Origin: Actinomycetota bacterium
GTDB taxonomy: Bacteria; Actinomycetota; Actinomycetes; Nanopelagicales; Nanopelagicaceae
DNA: 64,000 nt
Reading direction: 5' to 3'
Assembly (NCBI GenBank): GCA_009700025.1
Contig: WLMW01000001.1
Coordinates: 18,915-82,914 of the forward strand
The position numbers and the translations under genes were made by a program. Below the pieces are notes generated by a model. That model saw only the letters and a program-made list of their open reading frames with translations, did no database searches and had not been told where the DNA came from. This document shows positions 63,434-64,000 of this stretch, in pieces (within the stretch, counting starts at the first letter, position 1; every line of letters starts with the position of its first letter).

Positions 63434-64000
63434 ATGCGCTTAAATCTTCGCAACTTATCTGTCCTATCAATCTTTTTGGTTGGACTGACACTGTTTTCAC
63501 CGGTCCAAGCTCGTTCTCGGCAAACAATCAACTTCACTCTCTTAAAAACTATGCAAGTTGGATCAGCACCTCAGATTTTAAAGGCAAAGAGTTCGAGTGG
63601 TTTATCAGTTATTTACTTAGCATCACCAAAATCCATCTGCACAGTGAGTAAGACAGGGTTGAAAACGGTTGTACGTGCATTAAGTGTTGGTAAGTGTGCA
63701 GTTACAAGTCGTCAAAATGGCAATTCACGTTTTGACCCCGCAAAATCTGTAACTCGATACTTCCTGATCACGCCTTCGCCTTCGCCTTCGCCTTCGCCTT
63801 CGCCTTCGCCAACACCAACACCAACACCAACACCAACGTCGACACCAACGTCGACACCGACACCAACACCGACGCCAACACCTACGCCAACACCTACGCC
63901 AACACCTACGCCAACACCTACGCCAACACCTACGCCAACACCTACGCCAACACCTACGCCAACACCTACGCCAACACCTACGCCAACACCTACGCCAACA
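63434..64000 (+). CDS. Secreted protein with Ser/Thr-Pro-rich repeat, cut by window edge
   Basis: This frame is not in the track, which lists only a different short frame here. ATG 63434 opens 189 codons to the window end. A signal peptide ([26 protein letters not shown]) is followed by an Ig-like beta domain of about 75 residues with paired cysteines ([18 protein letters not shown]). From about residue 114 it becomes (Ser-Pro)n then (Thr-Pro)n, a rigid, extended linker or stalk of the kind often O-mannosylated in actinobacteria. The C-terminal part lies outside the window. Confidence 0.8.
   Translation, partial: MRLNLRNLSVLSIFLVGLTLFSPVQARSRQTINFTLLKTMQVGSAPQILKAKSSSGLSVIYLASPKSICTVSKTGLKTVVRALSVGKCAVTSRQNGNSRFDPAKSVTRYFLITPSPSPSPSPSPSPTPTPTPTPTSTPTSTPTPTPTPTPTPTPTPTPTPTPTPTPTPTPTPTPTPTPTPTPTPTPTPT
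63773..64000 (+). repeat. In-frame hexamer/dodecamer tandem repeat coding Ser/Thr-Pro
   Basis: Six exact CCTTCG units (63773-63808) are followed by four CCAACA units, mixed CCAACG/TCGACA/CCGACA units, and from 63875 the 12-mer CCAACACCTACG repeated about ten and a half times to the window end. All units are multiples of three, so copy-number changes keep the reading frame. Confidence 0.95.

Noticed and set aside
63773-64000. CRISPR-like array at the window end
   Set aside because: The units are 6 and 12 bp with no spacers, and they continue one open reading frame coding Ser-Pro and Thr-Pro.

Overview
The window looks like part of a streamlined, low-to-moderate GC actinobacterial chromosome. 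Genes are packed tightly, with many ATGA or GTGA stop/start overlaps and few gaps over 100 bp. Several actinobacterial traits occur together: an XPB-type helicase beside its helicase-associated-domain partner (the Rv0861c/Rv0862c arrangement of mycobacteria), the System II cytochrome c set TlpA-CcdA-ResB-CcsB, a full menaquinone pathway, a 14-subunit Complex I ending in a polyprenyl diphosphate synthase, and a PIG-V-like mannosyltransferase. A freshwater planktonic actinobacterium (Nanopelagicales / 'acI'-like) is my best guess. That is inference from gene content and base composition, not from a marker gene.

Layout. 1-9.2 kb: radA (cut by the window edge), a Cys-rich protein, proC, two secreted proteins (one a zinc metalloprotease), a glutaredoxin-like protein, XPB helicase and an M20 peptidase. 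9.2-12.2 kb: the XPB partner and a HAD phosphatase. 12.3-16.5 kb: histidine phosphatase plus cytochrome c maturation. 16.5-24.7 kb: menA, menE, menB, menC, menD, menF, bioY and menG. 24.8-40.8 kb: nuoA-nuoN and a polyprenyl diphosphate synthase, probably one operon. 40.8-42.3 kb: a RarD-like transporter, a YajQ-family protein and tRNA-Tyr. About 28 kb of the window therefore serves quinone synthesis, quinone reduction and cytochrome maturation.

At 42.3 kb the character changes. The tRNA-Tyr gene is followed by a PsiE-family gene and then by a decayed second copy of the same tRNA at 42.95 kb. An accessory catabolic island of about 19 kb follows (43.1-62.1 kb). It holds two enolase-superfamily dehydratases, two TIM-barrel isomerases, three SDR genes (one truncated), two SMP-30 lactonases (one broken), a D-lyxose-isomerase-like cupin, two family III CoA-transferases, two MaoC hydratases, a CitE-like CoA-ester lyase, a free-standing lipoyl domain and the E1 beta/alpha subunits of a 2-oxoacid dehydrogenase. 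A LacI regulator sits in the middle. An exact 20-bp palindrome, TTAGTCAATCGGTTGACTAA, occurs twice, in the divergent enolase/MaoC promoter region and directly after lacI. A diverged third copy precedes an SDR gene. This ties the parts into one probable regulon.

My reading of the island is a LacI-controlled sugar or sugar-acid pathway: dehydrogenase, lactonase, dehydratase, then a 2-keto-3-deoxy acid. Its lower half may go through CoA thioesters (E1 plus lipoyl carrier, MaoC hydratase, CitE-type lyase, CoA-transferases) rather than through a kinase and aldolase. This combination is the strongest candidate for an undescribed system here. The substrate and the order of reactions are inference. 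After the island come a membrane mannosyltransferase and the start of a secreted protein that runs into a long Ser/Thr-Pro repeat at the window edge. No gene-free stretch longer than about 300 bp was found.
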